From Mesorhizobium temperatum (lineage in GTDB: Bacteria > Pseudomonadota > Alphaproteobacteria > Rhizobiales > Rhizobiaceae), in NCBI RefSeq assembly GCF_002284575.1, contig NZ_NPKJ01000021.1, positions 1 to 42,633 of the forward strand: a DNA stretch of 42,633 bases. Reading direction: 5' to 3'. Shown here piece after piece: positions 1-8,157 of this stretch; position 1 is the first letter of the stretch; the number at the start of each line of letters is the position of its first letter. Below the pieces are notes generated by a model, which searched no databases, was not told where the DNA came from, and was given only the letters and a program-made list of their open reading frames with translations. Made by a program: the position numbers and the translations under genes.

Positions 1-60
1 ATGCGCTGGCGATAAAACCGGACAACTCACGTGCTACCTAATCCGGACAACTCATCTGCT
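1..60. repeat. Possible insertion-sequence terminus (spaced direct repeats)
   Basis: The 12-mer CCGGACAACTCA occurs at 18-29 and again at 43-54, a 25-bp period. Repeated short motifs at one end are typical of termini of some IS families such as IS21. No transposase is visible in the window, so this is either the end of an element lying to the left or a relic. It stops about 60 bp before the trp leader peptide. The family assignment is inference. Confidence 0.35.
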
Positions 61-120
61 TACGACACCCTCCATTGAATCCAGTTGCGTGGCCGTGCAA
101 TCGCCGCTATTGGAATCGCC

Positions 121-165
121 ATGAACACGCGCTCGATCAAGACCGTTTGGTGGTGGGCTCGCTGA
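121..165 (+). CDS. trpL: trp leader peptide TrpL
   Basis: A 14-residue [17 protein letters not shown], with three consecutive TGG codons just before its end. This matches the rhizobial trp leader peptides (14 aa, ending WWWAR) that control trpE(G) by ribosome stalling. Trp shortage stalls the ribosome on the Trp codons and favours an antiterminator over the terminator described in the next entry. In Sinorhizobium the released attenuator RNA and the peptide are also reported to act in trans; whether that holds here is unknown. It lies 143 nt upstream of trpE(G) on the same strand. Confidence 0.93.
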   Translation: MNTRSIKTVWWWAR

Positions 166-243
166 CAGCGGCCTGTTCGAACGCGTGCGCGTGAAAATAG
201 AAGGTGGCCGCAACGGAATGTCCGGGCGGCCATTTGTTTTTTC
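166..243 (+). terminator. trp attenuator (antiterminator and terminator hairpins)
   Basis: The terminator stem is TGGCCGC (205-211) pairing with GCGGCCA (226-232), followed by a T-rich tract at 233-242. The competing antiterminator pairs GCGGCC at 168-173, directly after the trpL stop, with GGCCGC at 206-211. The shared strand 206-211 makes the two structures mutually exclusive, the classic attenuator design. Pairings were read from the sequence; energies were not calculated. Confidence 0.88.
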
Positions 244-307
244 AAGCCATGCCCCGGGTCCGTTGCCCCAAGACGCTGATATAGCCAAGACGCTGATGGA
301 GACGGCA

Positions 308-2497
308 ATGACGACGAAAATTCTGGACAACGGGGCGGAGCGCTTCGTCACGGCGGGTGGCGTGACGATTACCCGCGAGCGCCATGACCGGCCTTACCAA
401 GGCGCGATCGACGCCTATATCGACGGGCTGAATTCACGCCGCGGCGCCGTGTTTTCCTCGAATTACGAATATCCCGGCCGCTACACGCGCTGGGACACCG
501 CCATCATCGACCCGCCGCTGGTGATCTCGGCGCGTGGCCGCGCCATGCGCATCGAGGCGCTGAACAGCCGTGGCGAGATGCTTCTGCCGGTGATCGGCAA
601 GGCGCTTGGCGGCCTTGACGACGTGATGATCGCCGAGATGTCGAGAAAACTGATCCGCCTCGACGTAGCCAAACCCGGCCGTGTTTTCACCGAAGAGGAA
701 CGCAGCCGCGTTCCCTCCGTCTTCACCGTGCTGCGTGCCATCACCGCTCTGTTCAAGACGGAGGAAGACGCCAATCTTGGCCTCTACGGCGCCTTTGGCT
801 ATGATCTTGCCTTCCAGTTCGATCCGGTCGACTACAAGCTCGAGCGCCAGCAAAGCCAGCGCGACCTCGTGCTGTTCCTGCCCGATGAGATCCTGGTCGT
901 CGACCACTATTCGACCAAGGCCTGGACCGACCGCTACGATTATTCCGGCGACGGGTTTTCGACGGAGGGATTGCCGCGCGACGAAATCGTCGAGCCGTTC
1001 AAGACCGCCGACCGCATCCCGCCGCGCGGCGACCATGAGCCCGGCGAATATGCCAATCTGGTGCGCAAGGCGATGGAGAGTTTCAAGCGCGGCGACCTGT
1101 TCGAGGTGGTGCCCGGCCAGATGTTCTACGAGCGCTGCGAGACACCGCCCTCCGACATCTCCCGCAAGCTGAAGACCATCAACCCCTCGCCCTATTCCTT
1201 CTTCATCAATCTCGGCGAGGGCGAATACCTGATCGGCGCCTCGCCCGAAATGTTCGTGCGGGTCAATGGCCGCCGTGTCGAGACCTGCCCGATCTCCGGC
1301 ACGATCAAGCGCGGCGACGACGCCATTTCCGACTCGGAGCAGATCCTGAAGCTGCTCAATTCGAAGAAGGACGAATCTGAGCTGACCATGTGCTCGGACG
1401 TCGACCGCAACGACAAGTCGAGGGTCTGCGACCCAGGCTCGGTGCGCGTCATCGGCCGCCGCCAGATCGAGATGTATTCGCGGCTGATCCACACCGTCGA
1501 CCACATCGAGGGACGGCTGCGCGAAGGCATGGACGCCTTCGACGCGTTCTTGTCGCATGCCTGGGCGGTCACCGTCACCGGCGCGCCGAAATTATGGGCG
1601 ATGCGCTTCATCGAGCAGAACGAGAAGAGCCCGCGCGCCTGGTATGGCGGGGCGATCGGCATGGTCAATTTCAACGGTGACATGAACACCGGCATGACGC
1701 TCCGCACCATCCGCATCAAGGACGGCATCGCCGAGGTGCGTGCCGGCGCCACGCTGCTCTTCGACAGCATTCCCGAGGAAGAAGAAGCCGAAACCGAACT
1801 GAAGGCATCCGCCATGATCTCCGCCATTCGCGACGCCAAGTCAGGCAATGCCGCCGACACCGAACGCGCCACCGCGCGCGTCGGCGACGGCGTCAACATC
1901 CTGCTGGTCGACCACGAGGACTCCTTCGTCCACACGCTCGCCAATTATTTCCGCCAGACCGGCGCCAATGTCTCGACCGTGCGCACACCTGTGCCGGACG
2001 AGGTCTTCGACCGCCTGAAACCCAATCTCGTCGTGCTGTCGCCCGGTCCCGGCACGCCGAAGGACTTCGACTGCGCCGCCACCATCAAGCGAGCCCGCGC
2101 GCGCGACCTGCCGATCTTCGGCGTCTGCCTCGGCCTGCAGGCGCTGGCCGAGGCCTATGGCGGAGAGCTGCGGCAGCTGCACGTGCCGATGCATGGCAAA
2201 CCGTCGCGCATCCGCGTGTCGAAGCCGGGCATCATCTTTTCCGGCCTGCCCAAGGAGGTGACGGTCGGCCGCTATCACTCGATCTTCGCCGATCCGGTTC
2301 GCCTGCCCGATGGCTTTGTCGTCACCGCCGAGACGGAAGAAGGCGTCATCATGGCCTTCGAGCACAGCAAGGAGCCGATCGCCGCGGTGCAGTTCCACCC
2401 GGAATCGATCATGACGCTCGGCCACAATGCCGGCATGCGCATCATCGAGAACATCGTTGCGCATCTGCCGCGCAAGGCCAAGGAAAAGGCGGCTTAG
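308..2497 (+). CDS. trpE(G): Fused anthranilate synthase, TrpE(G)
   Basis: Catalyses chorismate plus glutamine to anthranilate, the first committed step of tryptophan synthesis, in the cytoplasm. The 729-aa product is a fusion. An N-terminal TrpE-type chorismate-binding part covers roughly residues 1-510. A C-terminal class I glutamine amidotransferase covers roughly 530-729, with the nucleophile Cys in GVCLGLQ and the His/Glu of QFHPES. The start chosen is ATG 308, with GGAG at 298-301 six bases upstream. It gives an N-terminus and length matching rhizobial TrpE(G) (about 729 aa), whereas the longer reading from 185 would run through the attenuator hairpin. Fusion of TrpE and TrpG is typical of rhizobia. 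Expression is controlled by the upstream trpL attenuator. Confidence 0.97.
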   Translation: MTTKILDNGAERFVTAGGVTITRERHDRPYQGAIDAYIDGLNSRRGAVFSSNYEYPGRYTRWDTAIIDPPLVISARGRAMRIEALNSRGEMLLPVIGKALGGLDDVMIAEMSRKLIRLDVAKPGRVFTEEERSRVPSVFTVLRAITALFKTEEDANLGLYGAFGYDLAFQFDPVDYKLERQQSQRDLVLFLPDEILVVDHYSTKAWTDRYDYSGDGFSTEGLPRDEIVEPFKTADRIPPRGDHEPGEYANLVRKAMESFKRGDLFEVVPGQMFYERCETPPSDISRKLKTINPSPYSFFINLGEGEYLIGASPEMFVRVNGRRVETCPISGTIKRGDDAISDSEQILKLLNSKKDESELTMCSDVDRNDKSRVCDPGSVRVIGRRQIEMYSRLIHTVDHIEGRLREGMDAFDAFLSHAWAVTVTGAPKLWAMRFIEQNEKSPRAWYGGAIGMVNFNGDMNTGMTLRTIRIKDGIAEVRAGATLLFDSIPEEEEAETELKASAMISAIRDAKSGNAADTERATARVGDGVNILLVDHEDSFVHTLANYFRQTGANVSTVRTPVPDEVFDRLKPNLVVLSPGPGTPKDFDCAATIKRARARDLPIFGVCLGLQALAEAYGGELRQLHVPMHGKPSRIRVSKPGIIFSGLPKEVTVGRYHSIFADPVRLPDGFVVTAETEEGVIMAFEHSKEPIAAVQFHPESIMTLGHNAGMRIIENIVAHLPRKAKEKAA

Positions 2498-2525
2498 CTC
2501 CGGTTTCGGCGGCCGGAAGCAATCA

Positions 2526-3455
2526 ATGACCGCTATTGATTCGAAAAACGCCGCCAAGCGCAAGGTCGCCAGCCTCGCCTTCTGGTCGATCATCGTCGCT
2601 TTCGTCGTGCTCGGCCTGAAGCTGGCGGCCTGGTACATCACCGGTTCCGTGGCGCTGTATTCGGACGCGCTGGAATCGATCGTCAACGTCATTGCCTCTG
2701 CCGCCGCCTATTGGGCGATCCAGGTCAGCCACAAGCCGGCCGACCAGGATCATCCCTTCGGTCACCACAAGGCCGAGTATTTCTCGGCTGTTTTGGAAGG
2801 CGTGCTGATCGTGCTGGCAGCCCTTCTGATCCTCAACGAAGTGTGGTGGTACTGGCGGCATCCCGTCCCGCTCGAACAGCCCTGGAGCGGCCTTGCCATC
2901 AACGGCGTCGCGACGGCGATCAACGCCTTCTGGGCCTTGACGCTGATCCGTGCCGGCCGTGCCGAGAAGTCGCCGGCACTGGTCGCCGACGGCAGGCACA
3001 TCATGACCGACGTGGCGACTTCGGTCGGCGTGTTCATTGGTCTGGCCGGCGCCGTGCTCACCGGCTGGCAAGTGCTCGATCCCGCTCTTGCCCTCATCGT
3101 CGCGCTGAACATCCTGTTTCAGGGCTGGCACGTGATCGGCTCGTCGATGAACGGACTGATGGACCGCGCCGTCGATACACACGAGCACATGCACATCCGC
3201 GACATCATCTCGGCCAATTGCAAGGGAGCACTGGAGGTCCACGATCTGAAGACACGCATTGCCGGCCGCGCCACCTTTATCGAGTTCCATCTGGTCGTCG
3301 ATGCCGATATGTCGGTGGGCGCCAGCCACGTCATCTGCGACCGCATCGAAGATGCGCTGAAGGCCGAAAACCCCTCGGTGCGCGTCACCATCCATGTCGA
3401 GCCCGACGACGAGGCAAAACTGCCCAAGGGCACGACGGCCGTGCCGTTCGCGTGA
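2526..3455 (+). CDS. Cation diffusion facilitator (CDF) family metal transporter
   Basis: A 309-aa inner-membrane protein with about six hydrophobic segments in residues 20-210 and a cytoplasmic C-terminal ferredoxin-like domain. The family exports divalent metals (Zn, Fe, Mn, Co) in exchange for protons. Metal-site signatures are visible: YSDALESIVN in TM2 and HIMTD (HxxxD) in TM5, plus the HPFGHHKAE loop. TM2 carries D..E..N rather than the common D..D pair, so metal preference cannot be read with confidence. ATG 2526 is preceded by GGAAG at 2515-2519; a longer reading would overlap trpE(G). It lies 28 nt after trpE(G) and could be co-transcribed with it. Confidence 0.9.
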   Translation: MTAIDSKNAAKRKVASLAFWSIIVAFVVLGLKLAAWYITGSVALYSDALESIVNVIASAAAYWAIQVSHKPADQDHPFGHHKAEYFSAVLEGVLIVLAALLILNEVWWYWRHPVPLEQPWSGLAINGVATAINAFWALTLIRAGRAEKSPALVADGRHIMTDVATSVGVFIGLAGAVLTGWQVLDPALALIVALNILFQGWHVIGSSMNGLMDRAVDTHEHMHIRDIISANCKGALEVHDLKTRIAGRATFIEFHLVVDADMSVGASHVICDRIEDALKAENPSVRVTIHVEPDDEAKLPKGTTAVPFA

Positions 3456-3472
3456 AGCGGCGATCATCAGAT

Positions 3473-3681
3473 CTATGTCGGCCGTTCTAAAGCTGCCTCG
3501 ACAAAGTCGTCGTCAAGCGGCCCGGTCACCTGGTCGAGCCAAGCCCAATCCTGCGCGAGCGGCTCTAGGATGACCGCCGGCCTTGGCGGCGGATCGAAAC
3601 CTCCTCGGTTTCGGAACGAAATTCCTTGGGCAGACGCACCGCCTGCGAGCGGCCTGACCAGAACACCCTTGCCTTGTTCAT
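3473..3681 (-). pseudogene. Frameshifted VapB/AbrB-type antitoxin, no toxin partner
   Basis: Reading from the minus-strand ATG at 3681 gives MNKARVFWSGRSQAVRLPKE, the usual start of VapB-type (SpoVT/AbrB fold) antitoxins. This reading ends early after about 38 codons. Shifting frame within a CCGGCGG run near 3567-3577 restores a coherent tail (AVILEPLAQDWAWLDQ...DDDFVEAAL) ending at TAG 3473-3475. The span is 209 nt, one short of a 69-codon gene, so a single G is missing. No toxin ORF follows; the downstream DNA is the end of the CDF gene on the other strand. It is a decayed orphan antitoxin, unless the indel is a sequencing error. Confidence 0.7.
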
Positions 3682-3706
3682 ATGCCGTCTTTTCTGACCC
3701 AAAGTG

Positions 3707-4786
3707 TCAAGGCGCGCAGGCAGCCTGCGGCATCGGCTCCAGCCGGTAGACCTTGTCGTCGGATGCGGTCTCGCCTCCGGCCGCCTTCGAGCACAGGTCG
3801 ATGATCGGCAGGCTGCTGTTGGGGTTGGCCAGCATCATCGTGCCGTTGGCGCCGCGACGCAGATAAATCTCCCTGGCTGCGATATCGCAGGAAAAGTCAC
3901 TCGTCATTCCGCTCGCCACACAGCGCCACTGGTCCGCTTCGCCTTCACAACTGTAGCTCTGCGTGACCTCGGCCGGCTTGTGGCGCGTGGTGACGGAAAC
4001 AACGATATCGGCACCGCTCGGCCAGTTTGTGGGATCGCCGTCCTTGGCGAAGGAGGCCAGCTCGATTGGGCCCCGGAAAACCCGGATGGTGTGGGTAAGC
4101 TGATCGGGATGCGAGCCGAGATGCGCGGCATCGTAGTCGCGCCCGTAGCAGAACGGCTGGTCCGGTTTCAGCCGCTCACGCAGCGGTGCTCCCAGCGCCG
4201 GATCGACCGGATCGATGCGCGCGAATTCGACCTTGCAGGTCTGCGCCGGCATGCGGTCAAGCCGAAAGCCGTCGTCTTCCGTGCCGAGTGCCTGCTTGGT
4301 AAACTCCATTTCGCCCAGCTCATCCTCGGCGCCGGCATCGAGATAAAGGTTGCGATGCACGCCGGAGACGATCAGCCGTCCTGTTTCATCGACGTTCAGT
4401 AAGGCCATGGTGCGGTCGCATTCCATGCCGCAATGGATCTCGCCCGATTGCGGATCATCCTTGCCGCACCAACCGCCGACCCATTCGGGCTTTTTGGCGC
4501 CGCGCACCGTCGTCGCCATGAAGCCGTTGTAGCCGGACGGAGCGCTGCTCGGCTCCTCGTTCGGGTGGCTGACCGGATCGCTGCCATAGTAGAAGAAAAT
4601 CCGTCCCACCTTCTGGTTCGGATGTACCTTGAGATGCGCGGCATCATAGACACGCCCGAAACAGGCATCCTTGCCGTCCGGGCTGAGTTCGGTGAGCTTA
4701 GGCGTATCGTCGGCAAGGGCCGTGCCGGCAACAGCGGCAAGCAAGGCGCCACCAAGTCCGGCGCCCACAATGGTCTTCGATGTCAT
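3707..4786 (-). CDS. Secreted two-repeat protein of unknown function
   Basis: A 359-aa protein with a Sec signal peptide (hydrophobic core at residues 6-22, cleavage after ALA near 25), hence probably periplasmic. The mature part is an internal duplication. Each half begins with a C[FY]GR-YDAAHL--HP-Q motif (about residues 42 and 217) and ends with an R(L/M)(D/E)xMP segment. Many cysteines fit an oxidised compartment. A strong GAGGAGG ribosome site precedes ATG 4786. No named family was recognised. It is divergent from the exported DsrE gene at 4882. Confidence 0.75.
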   Translation of the reverse strand: MTSKTIVGAGLGGALLAAVAGTALADDTPKLTELSPDGKDACFGRVYDAAHLKVHPNQKVGRIFFYYGSDPVSHPNEEPSSAPSGYNGFMATTVRGAKKPEWVGGWCGKDDPQSGEIHCGMECDRTMALLNVDETGRLIVSGVHRNLYLDAGAEDELGEMEFTKQALGTEDDGFRLDRMPAQTCKVEFARIDPVDPALGAPLRERLKPDQPFCYGRDYDAAHLGSHPDQLTHTIRVFRGPIELASFAKDGDPTNWPSGADIVVSVTTRHKPAEVTQSYSCEGEADQWRCVASGMTSDFSCDIAAREIYLRRGANGTMMLANPNSSLPIIDLCSKAAGGETASDDKVYRLEPMPQAACAP

Positions 4787-4881
4787 GTGCCCCTCCTCGC
4801 CCGACAGGACGTGACTTCAATTTATGCTAGGATCGAGGCCGAAGCCACGCAATTTGCGAGGACTGCATACTGGAGAACGAC

Positions 4882-5319
4882 ATGATGCGACGCCGCGATA
4901 TTTTCCGTGCGGGCCTTGCCGGGGCCGCTGGCCTCTTCGGGCTGCGCCAGGTGAAGGCGGCGACCGTGGAAGAAAGGCAGAAGGTCGCCTATCACCTCAG
5001 TGACCTCGACAAGGTCGGCTTCGTTTTGGGCAATATCAAGAACCATTATGAGGGCACCGGCGGCAAGGTCGACATCGTGCTGGTCGTGCATGGACCGGCG
5101 CTCGCCGCCTTCAAGTCGAAGAGCGCGTCAGCTGCCATTTCCAGCCGTTTTTCCGGCCTGGTCCGCGACGGGCTGACCCCGCATGCTTGCGCCAACACCA
5201 TGCACGGCATGGATGTTGCGCTCACCGATCTCCTCGATGGCTTCCATGCCGCCGAGACCGGCGGCGTCGTCAAGCTCGCCGAATTGCAGCGCCAGGGCTA
5301 CGCCTATTTGCGGCCCTGA
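4882..5319 (+). CDS. Tat-exported DsrE-family protein
   Basis: A 145-aa protein. The N-terminus MMRRRDIFRAGLAGAAGL is a twin-arginine signal (RRxIF plus hydrophobic stretch), pointing to export of a folded protein. The rest (HLSDLDKVGFVLGNIKNH, VDIVLVVHGPAL, later CANTMHGMDV) matches the DsrE/DsrF-like fold used in sulfur relay and related proteins of unknown function. A Cys in the C-terminal half (HACANTM) may be the reactive residue. GGAG at 4872-4875 supports ATG 4882 (ATG 4885 is the alternative). No sulfur-oxidation genes are near, so the substrate is unknown. Confidence 0.8.
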   Translation: MMRRRDIFRAGLAGAAGLFGLRQVKAATVEERQKVAYHLSDLDKVGFVLGNIKNHYEGTGGKVDIVLVVHGPALAAFKSKSASAAISSRFSGLVRDGLTPHACANTMHGMDVALTDLLDGFHAAETGGVVKLAELQRQGYAYLRP

Positions 5320-5388
5320 ACCTCTACTGACTTGAACATGAGGGCGGCGAGGCCCTACGAAGAGTGGGAGAGTCCCGGAGGAATAGAC

Positions 5389-6189
5389 GTGCCAGCCACC
5401 ACAACCGCCCTTCTCACCCCCACTTTGGTCATCCCCGACCTCGCCGGCAAGGCGGTGCTGATCACCGGCGCTTCGACCGGCATCGGGGCGGCACTTGCAC
5501 TGGCCTACGCCGCGCAGAAATGCCGCGTCGCGCTGCATTACAATTCAAGTCGGGCGGCTGCTGAAAACCTGGCCGGGACCATCCGCAACGGCGGCGGCGA
5601 GGTATTCCTGATCCAGGGCGATTTCTCGATCCCCGCCGATGTCGAGCGCGTCGTCGAAGACAGCGCGCAACATTTCGGCCGGCTTGACGGTCTCGTCAAC
5701 AATGCCGGCGGCATGCTTGGGCGCGTGCCCTATGCCGAGCAGACCGAGGCGCATTACGACGCGGTGATGGACCTCAACGCCCGCTCCGTGCTGACCGCAT
5801 CGCGCAAGGCGATGCCATGGCTGAAGCGCCAGGGCGGCTTCATCGTCAACACCTCGTCGATTGCGGCGCGCAATGGCGCCGGCGGCGGCGCCGGCCTTTA
5901 TGGCTCGGCCAAGGCCTTCGTCTCCAATGTGACCCGCGGCATGGCCAAGGAACTGATCGGCTTCAACATCCGCGTCAACGCGGTGGCGCCGGGCACCATC
6001 GCGACGCCTTTCCACGAGCGCTATTCCACCGAGGAGCAGATGAAGGGCATGGTGGCCACCATTCCTCAGGGCCGCGCCGGCACGCCCGAGGACTGCGTCG
6101 GCGCCTATCTGTTCCTCTCGTCCGCTCTGTTGAGCGGTTACATCACCGGCCAGGTGATCGAGGTGAATGGTGGCCAGTTGATGCCGTGA
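5389..6189 (+). CDS. SDR family oxidoreductase
   Basis: A classical short-chain dehydrogenase/reductase, 266 aa, NAD(P)-dependent. The cofactor motif TGASTGIG, the NNAGG motif, catalytic Ser in NTSSIAA and YxxxK (YGSAK) are all present, followed by the usual PGTIATPF and C-terminal GQVIEVNGGQ. The start chosen is GTG 5389, with GGAGGA at 5377-5382 six bases away; readings from ATG 5338 or TTG 5332 lack a site this good. It lies 46 nt upstream of a small monooxygenase gene, probably as an operon. The substrate is not evident. Confidence 0.9.
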   Translation: MPATTTALLTPTLVIPDLAGKAVLITGASTGIGAALALAYAAQKCRVALHYNSSRAAAENLAGTIRNGGGEVFLIQGDFSIPADVERVVEDSAQHFGRLDGLVNNAGGMLGRVPYAEQTEAHYDAVMDLNARSVLTASRKAMPWLKRQGGFIVNTSSIAARNGAGGGAGLYGSAKAFVSNVTRGMAKELIGFNIRVNAVAPGTIATPFHERYSTEEQMKGMVATIPQGRAGTPEDCVGAYLFLSSALLSGYITGQVIEVNGGQLMP

Positions 6190-6235
6190 GCGGCGACCTG
6201 CATACTTGTCGCGGAAGCCAACGGAGAAAACGGCA

Positions 6236-6550
6236 ATGTACGGTCTGATCGGCAAGATGCGGGCGACGCGCGGCCAGCGCGACGCAATGATGGATGTCCT
6301 GCTTGCCAGCACCGGCGCCATGCCTGGCTGCCTGAGCTACATCATCGCCACTGACCCGGCCGATGCCGACGCGATCTGGGTGACCGAGGTGTGGACCGAC
6401 CAGGCAAGCCACAAGGCTTCGCTGCAACTGCCGGAAGTCCAGGCGGCGATCGCCAAGGCGCGGCCGATCATCGCCGGCTTCGAATTCCAGGTCGAGACCC
6501 AGCCCGTAGGCGGCTTCGGCCTGCCCACGTTAAAACCGACTGACGCCTGA
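6236..6550 (+). CDS. Antibiotic-biosynthesis-monooxygenase (ABM) domain protein
   Basis: A 104-aa single-domain protein with the ABM ferredoxin-like fold pattern: YGLIGKMRATRG start, MPGCLSYIIATDP, then AIWVTEVWTDQASHKAS. The family includes cofactor-free quinol oxygenases (YgiN type) and small heme or quinone-handling proteins. ATG 6236 has GGAG at 6223-6226. Co-direction and short spacing after the SDR gene suggest the pair acts on the same substrate, perhaps a quinone or aromatic compound (inference). Confidence 0.85.
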   Translation: MYGLIGKMRATRGQRDAMMDVLLASTGAMPGCLSYIIATDPADADAIWVTEVWTDQASHKASLQLPEVQAAIAKARPIIAGFEFQVETQPVGGFGLPTLKPTDA

Positions 6551-6611
6551 GCGGACGCATTTTTCGCCGCCGCGGGGTTCGCATCTCCCCTCTTCGGGTC
6601 TAAGACCGAAA

Positions 6612-7700
6612 ATGGATTCCCTGCCAGACCAGCCGACCGTCGAACGCATGGCGCGGATACCCAGAGTCTGGCAGTGGCTGGCCCTCCTGATCTTCTCGAT
6701 CCTGTTTGCCGGCGCGCTGGAATTCGCCGCCTTGCCGGCGGCGCTGCTGATCGGGCCGATGCTGGCGGCGATCCTGGCCGGCACCAACGGCGCCACGGTG
6801 CGCGTGCCGCGCCCTTTGTTCGGCGCCGCCCAGGCGATCGTCGGCTGCCTTGTCGCCGCTTCGATCTCTGCGGACATCTTTCCAGTCTTCTACAGGGAAT
6901 GGCCGCTGTTCCTCGGCACCGTGGTGGTGACCGTTGCTGCGTCAAGCCTCCTCGGCTGGCTGATCAGCCGCTGGCGTATCCTGCCCGGCACCACCGCAGT
7001 CTGGGGCTCATCGCCCGGCGCGGCCACCGCCATGGTGTTGATGGCAGGCGCCTTCGGCGCCGACCAGCGCCTCGTCGCCTTCATGCAATATCTGCGCGTG
7101 ATCTTCGTCTCGATGACTGCCGCACTTGTCGCAAAGATGTGGGTCGACACATCAGGCATCGAGGTCCCGGCCATCATCTGGTTCCCGCCGATCGATCCAA
7201 CAGCCTTTGCCGCGACACTTGGCGTGGCGCTCGTCGGCTGCCTCATCGGAAAGGTGCTCAGGCTGCCGTCACCCTTTTTCCTCGGCACCTTCGTTTTCGG
7301 CACTGCGGTGCATCTCGGACTAGGCGTGCCGATGCAGTTGCCGCCCTGGCTGCTTGCCCTCGGCTATACGATGATCGGCTGGACCATCGGCCTGAATTTC
7401 ACCAGGGCAATTCTGCGGCACGCGACGCGGGCCCTGCCGCAGATCGTCGGTTCGATCATCATCCTCATCGCCTTCTGCGGCGGTCTCGGCTTCATGATCA
7501 GCCATGTGCTCGGCATCGATCCGCTGACCGCCTATCTGGCGACCAGCCCCGGCGGCATGGATTGCGTCGCCATCATCGCCGCCGCCGCACAGCACGTCGA
7601 CATCTCCTTCGTCATGGCGTTGCAATCGGCACGCTTCCTCGTCGTGCTGCTGATCGGGCCAAGCGTGGCGCGGCTGGTGGCGCGAAGTCTGAGGGAATAG
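6612..7700 (+). CDS. AbrB-family (putative AmoA-type) membrane protein
   Basis: A 362-aa polytopic membrane protein with about ten hydrophobic segments arranged as two homologous halves. Each half contains a small-residue-rich segment (LPAALLIGPMLAAILAG early; LTAYLATSPGGMD late). This is the family annotated as AbrB or putative ammonia monooxygenase. Its real function is poorly known and transport or regulation is suspected; the ammonia-monooxygenase label should not be taken literally. ATG 6612 has no strong ribosome site, and ATG 6648 is an alternative start. Confidence 0.85.
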   Translation: MDSLPDQPTVERMARIPRVWQWLALLIFSILFAGALEFAALPAALLIGPMLAAILAGTNGATVRVPRPLFGAAQAIVGCLVAASISADIFPVFYREWPLFLGTVVVTVAASSLLGWLISRWRILPGTTAVWGSSPGAATAMVLMAGAFGADQRLVAFMQYLRVIFVSMTAALVAKMWVDTSGIEVPAIIWFPPIDPTAFAATLGVALVGCLIGKVLRLPSPFFLGTFVFGTAVHLGLGVPMQLPPWLLALGYTMIGWTIGLNFTRAILRHATRALPQIVGSIIILIAFCGGLGFMISHVLGIDPLTAYLATSPGGMDCVAIIAAAAQHVDISFVMALQSARFLVVLLIGPSVARLVARSLRE

Positions 7701-7868
7701 AGGGTAATCTGCGGCTGCAGAAAGACCTGCGGCGCTGTCCTAAATGGATCAGGCGCCACGCAATCTGCTCGCGGCCGCTGAAGGACCAGCCCAGTCGCTC
7801 AGGAATGCGTCGGGTAGTATAGGAAACGCCAGTCGTCCGTCCACTTGCCTCTCTTTGGCGGCTCCTGT

Positions 7869-8000
7869 ATGAAAACCGCCATGATCAACCGCGCCACCTC
7901 CGTCGCTTCCCGTCAGACCGGCTTTGCTGGCGAGACCGTGCGCGCGCTTGCTTCCGCTCTGCTGCTTCTCGGCCTTATCGGCGATCGCCGGGTTCGCTGA
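7869..8000 (+). CDS. Candidate leucine leader peptide upstream of leuA
   Basis: A 43-codon ORF from ATG 7869 (or 39 codons from ATG 7881) ending at TGA 7998-8000. Its C-terminal part reads LASALLLLGLIG, six Leu codons within about ten positions, including four in a row. It precedes leuA by 158 nt, and GC-rich hairpins start at its stop codon (next entry). The layout mirrors the trpL attenuator in this window. The role in leucine-responsive attenuation is inference; the ribosome site is weak and no classic U-tract terminator follows. Confidence 0.6.
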   Translation: MKTAMINRATSVASRQTGFAGETVRALASALLLLGLIGDRRVR

Positions 8001-8130
8001 AGGAGCGCCCGGCGGTCGAACCGCCGCTCACGCGCATGCTCCTTGGCCAGTCTCAAAATTGGCAAGTCACATCAAGCGAATGAACATCTGGTAAAGGCGC
8101 CGCTCGGCACCAAATCCGCCTGAAGGCGGA
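8001..8130 (+). promoter_or_regulatory. leuA leader hairpins (candidate attenuator)
   Basis: Directly after the leader-peptide stop, CGGCGGT (8010-8016) pairs with ACCGCCG (8020-8026) around a 3-nt loop. The stem can be extended by GAGC (8004-8007) with GCTC (8026-8029), or alternatively enclosed by AGGAGC (8001-8006) with GCTCCT (8038-8043). A second hairpin TCCGCC-TGAA-GGCGGA (8115-8130) lies just before the leuA ribosome site. Without a U-tract the mechanism could be Rho-dependent or translational; this is inference. Confidence 0.45.
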
Positions 8131-8157
8131 CCCCGCGAGCCGCCGGGAGAGACGACA

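Noticed and set aside
434..1558. Long antisense open frame inside trpE(G)
   Set aside because: High-GC shadow of a strongly supported gene; the translation shows no family features. The same applies to other long antisense frames in the window.
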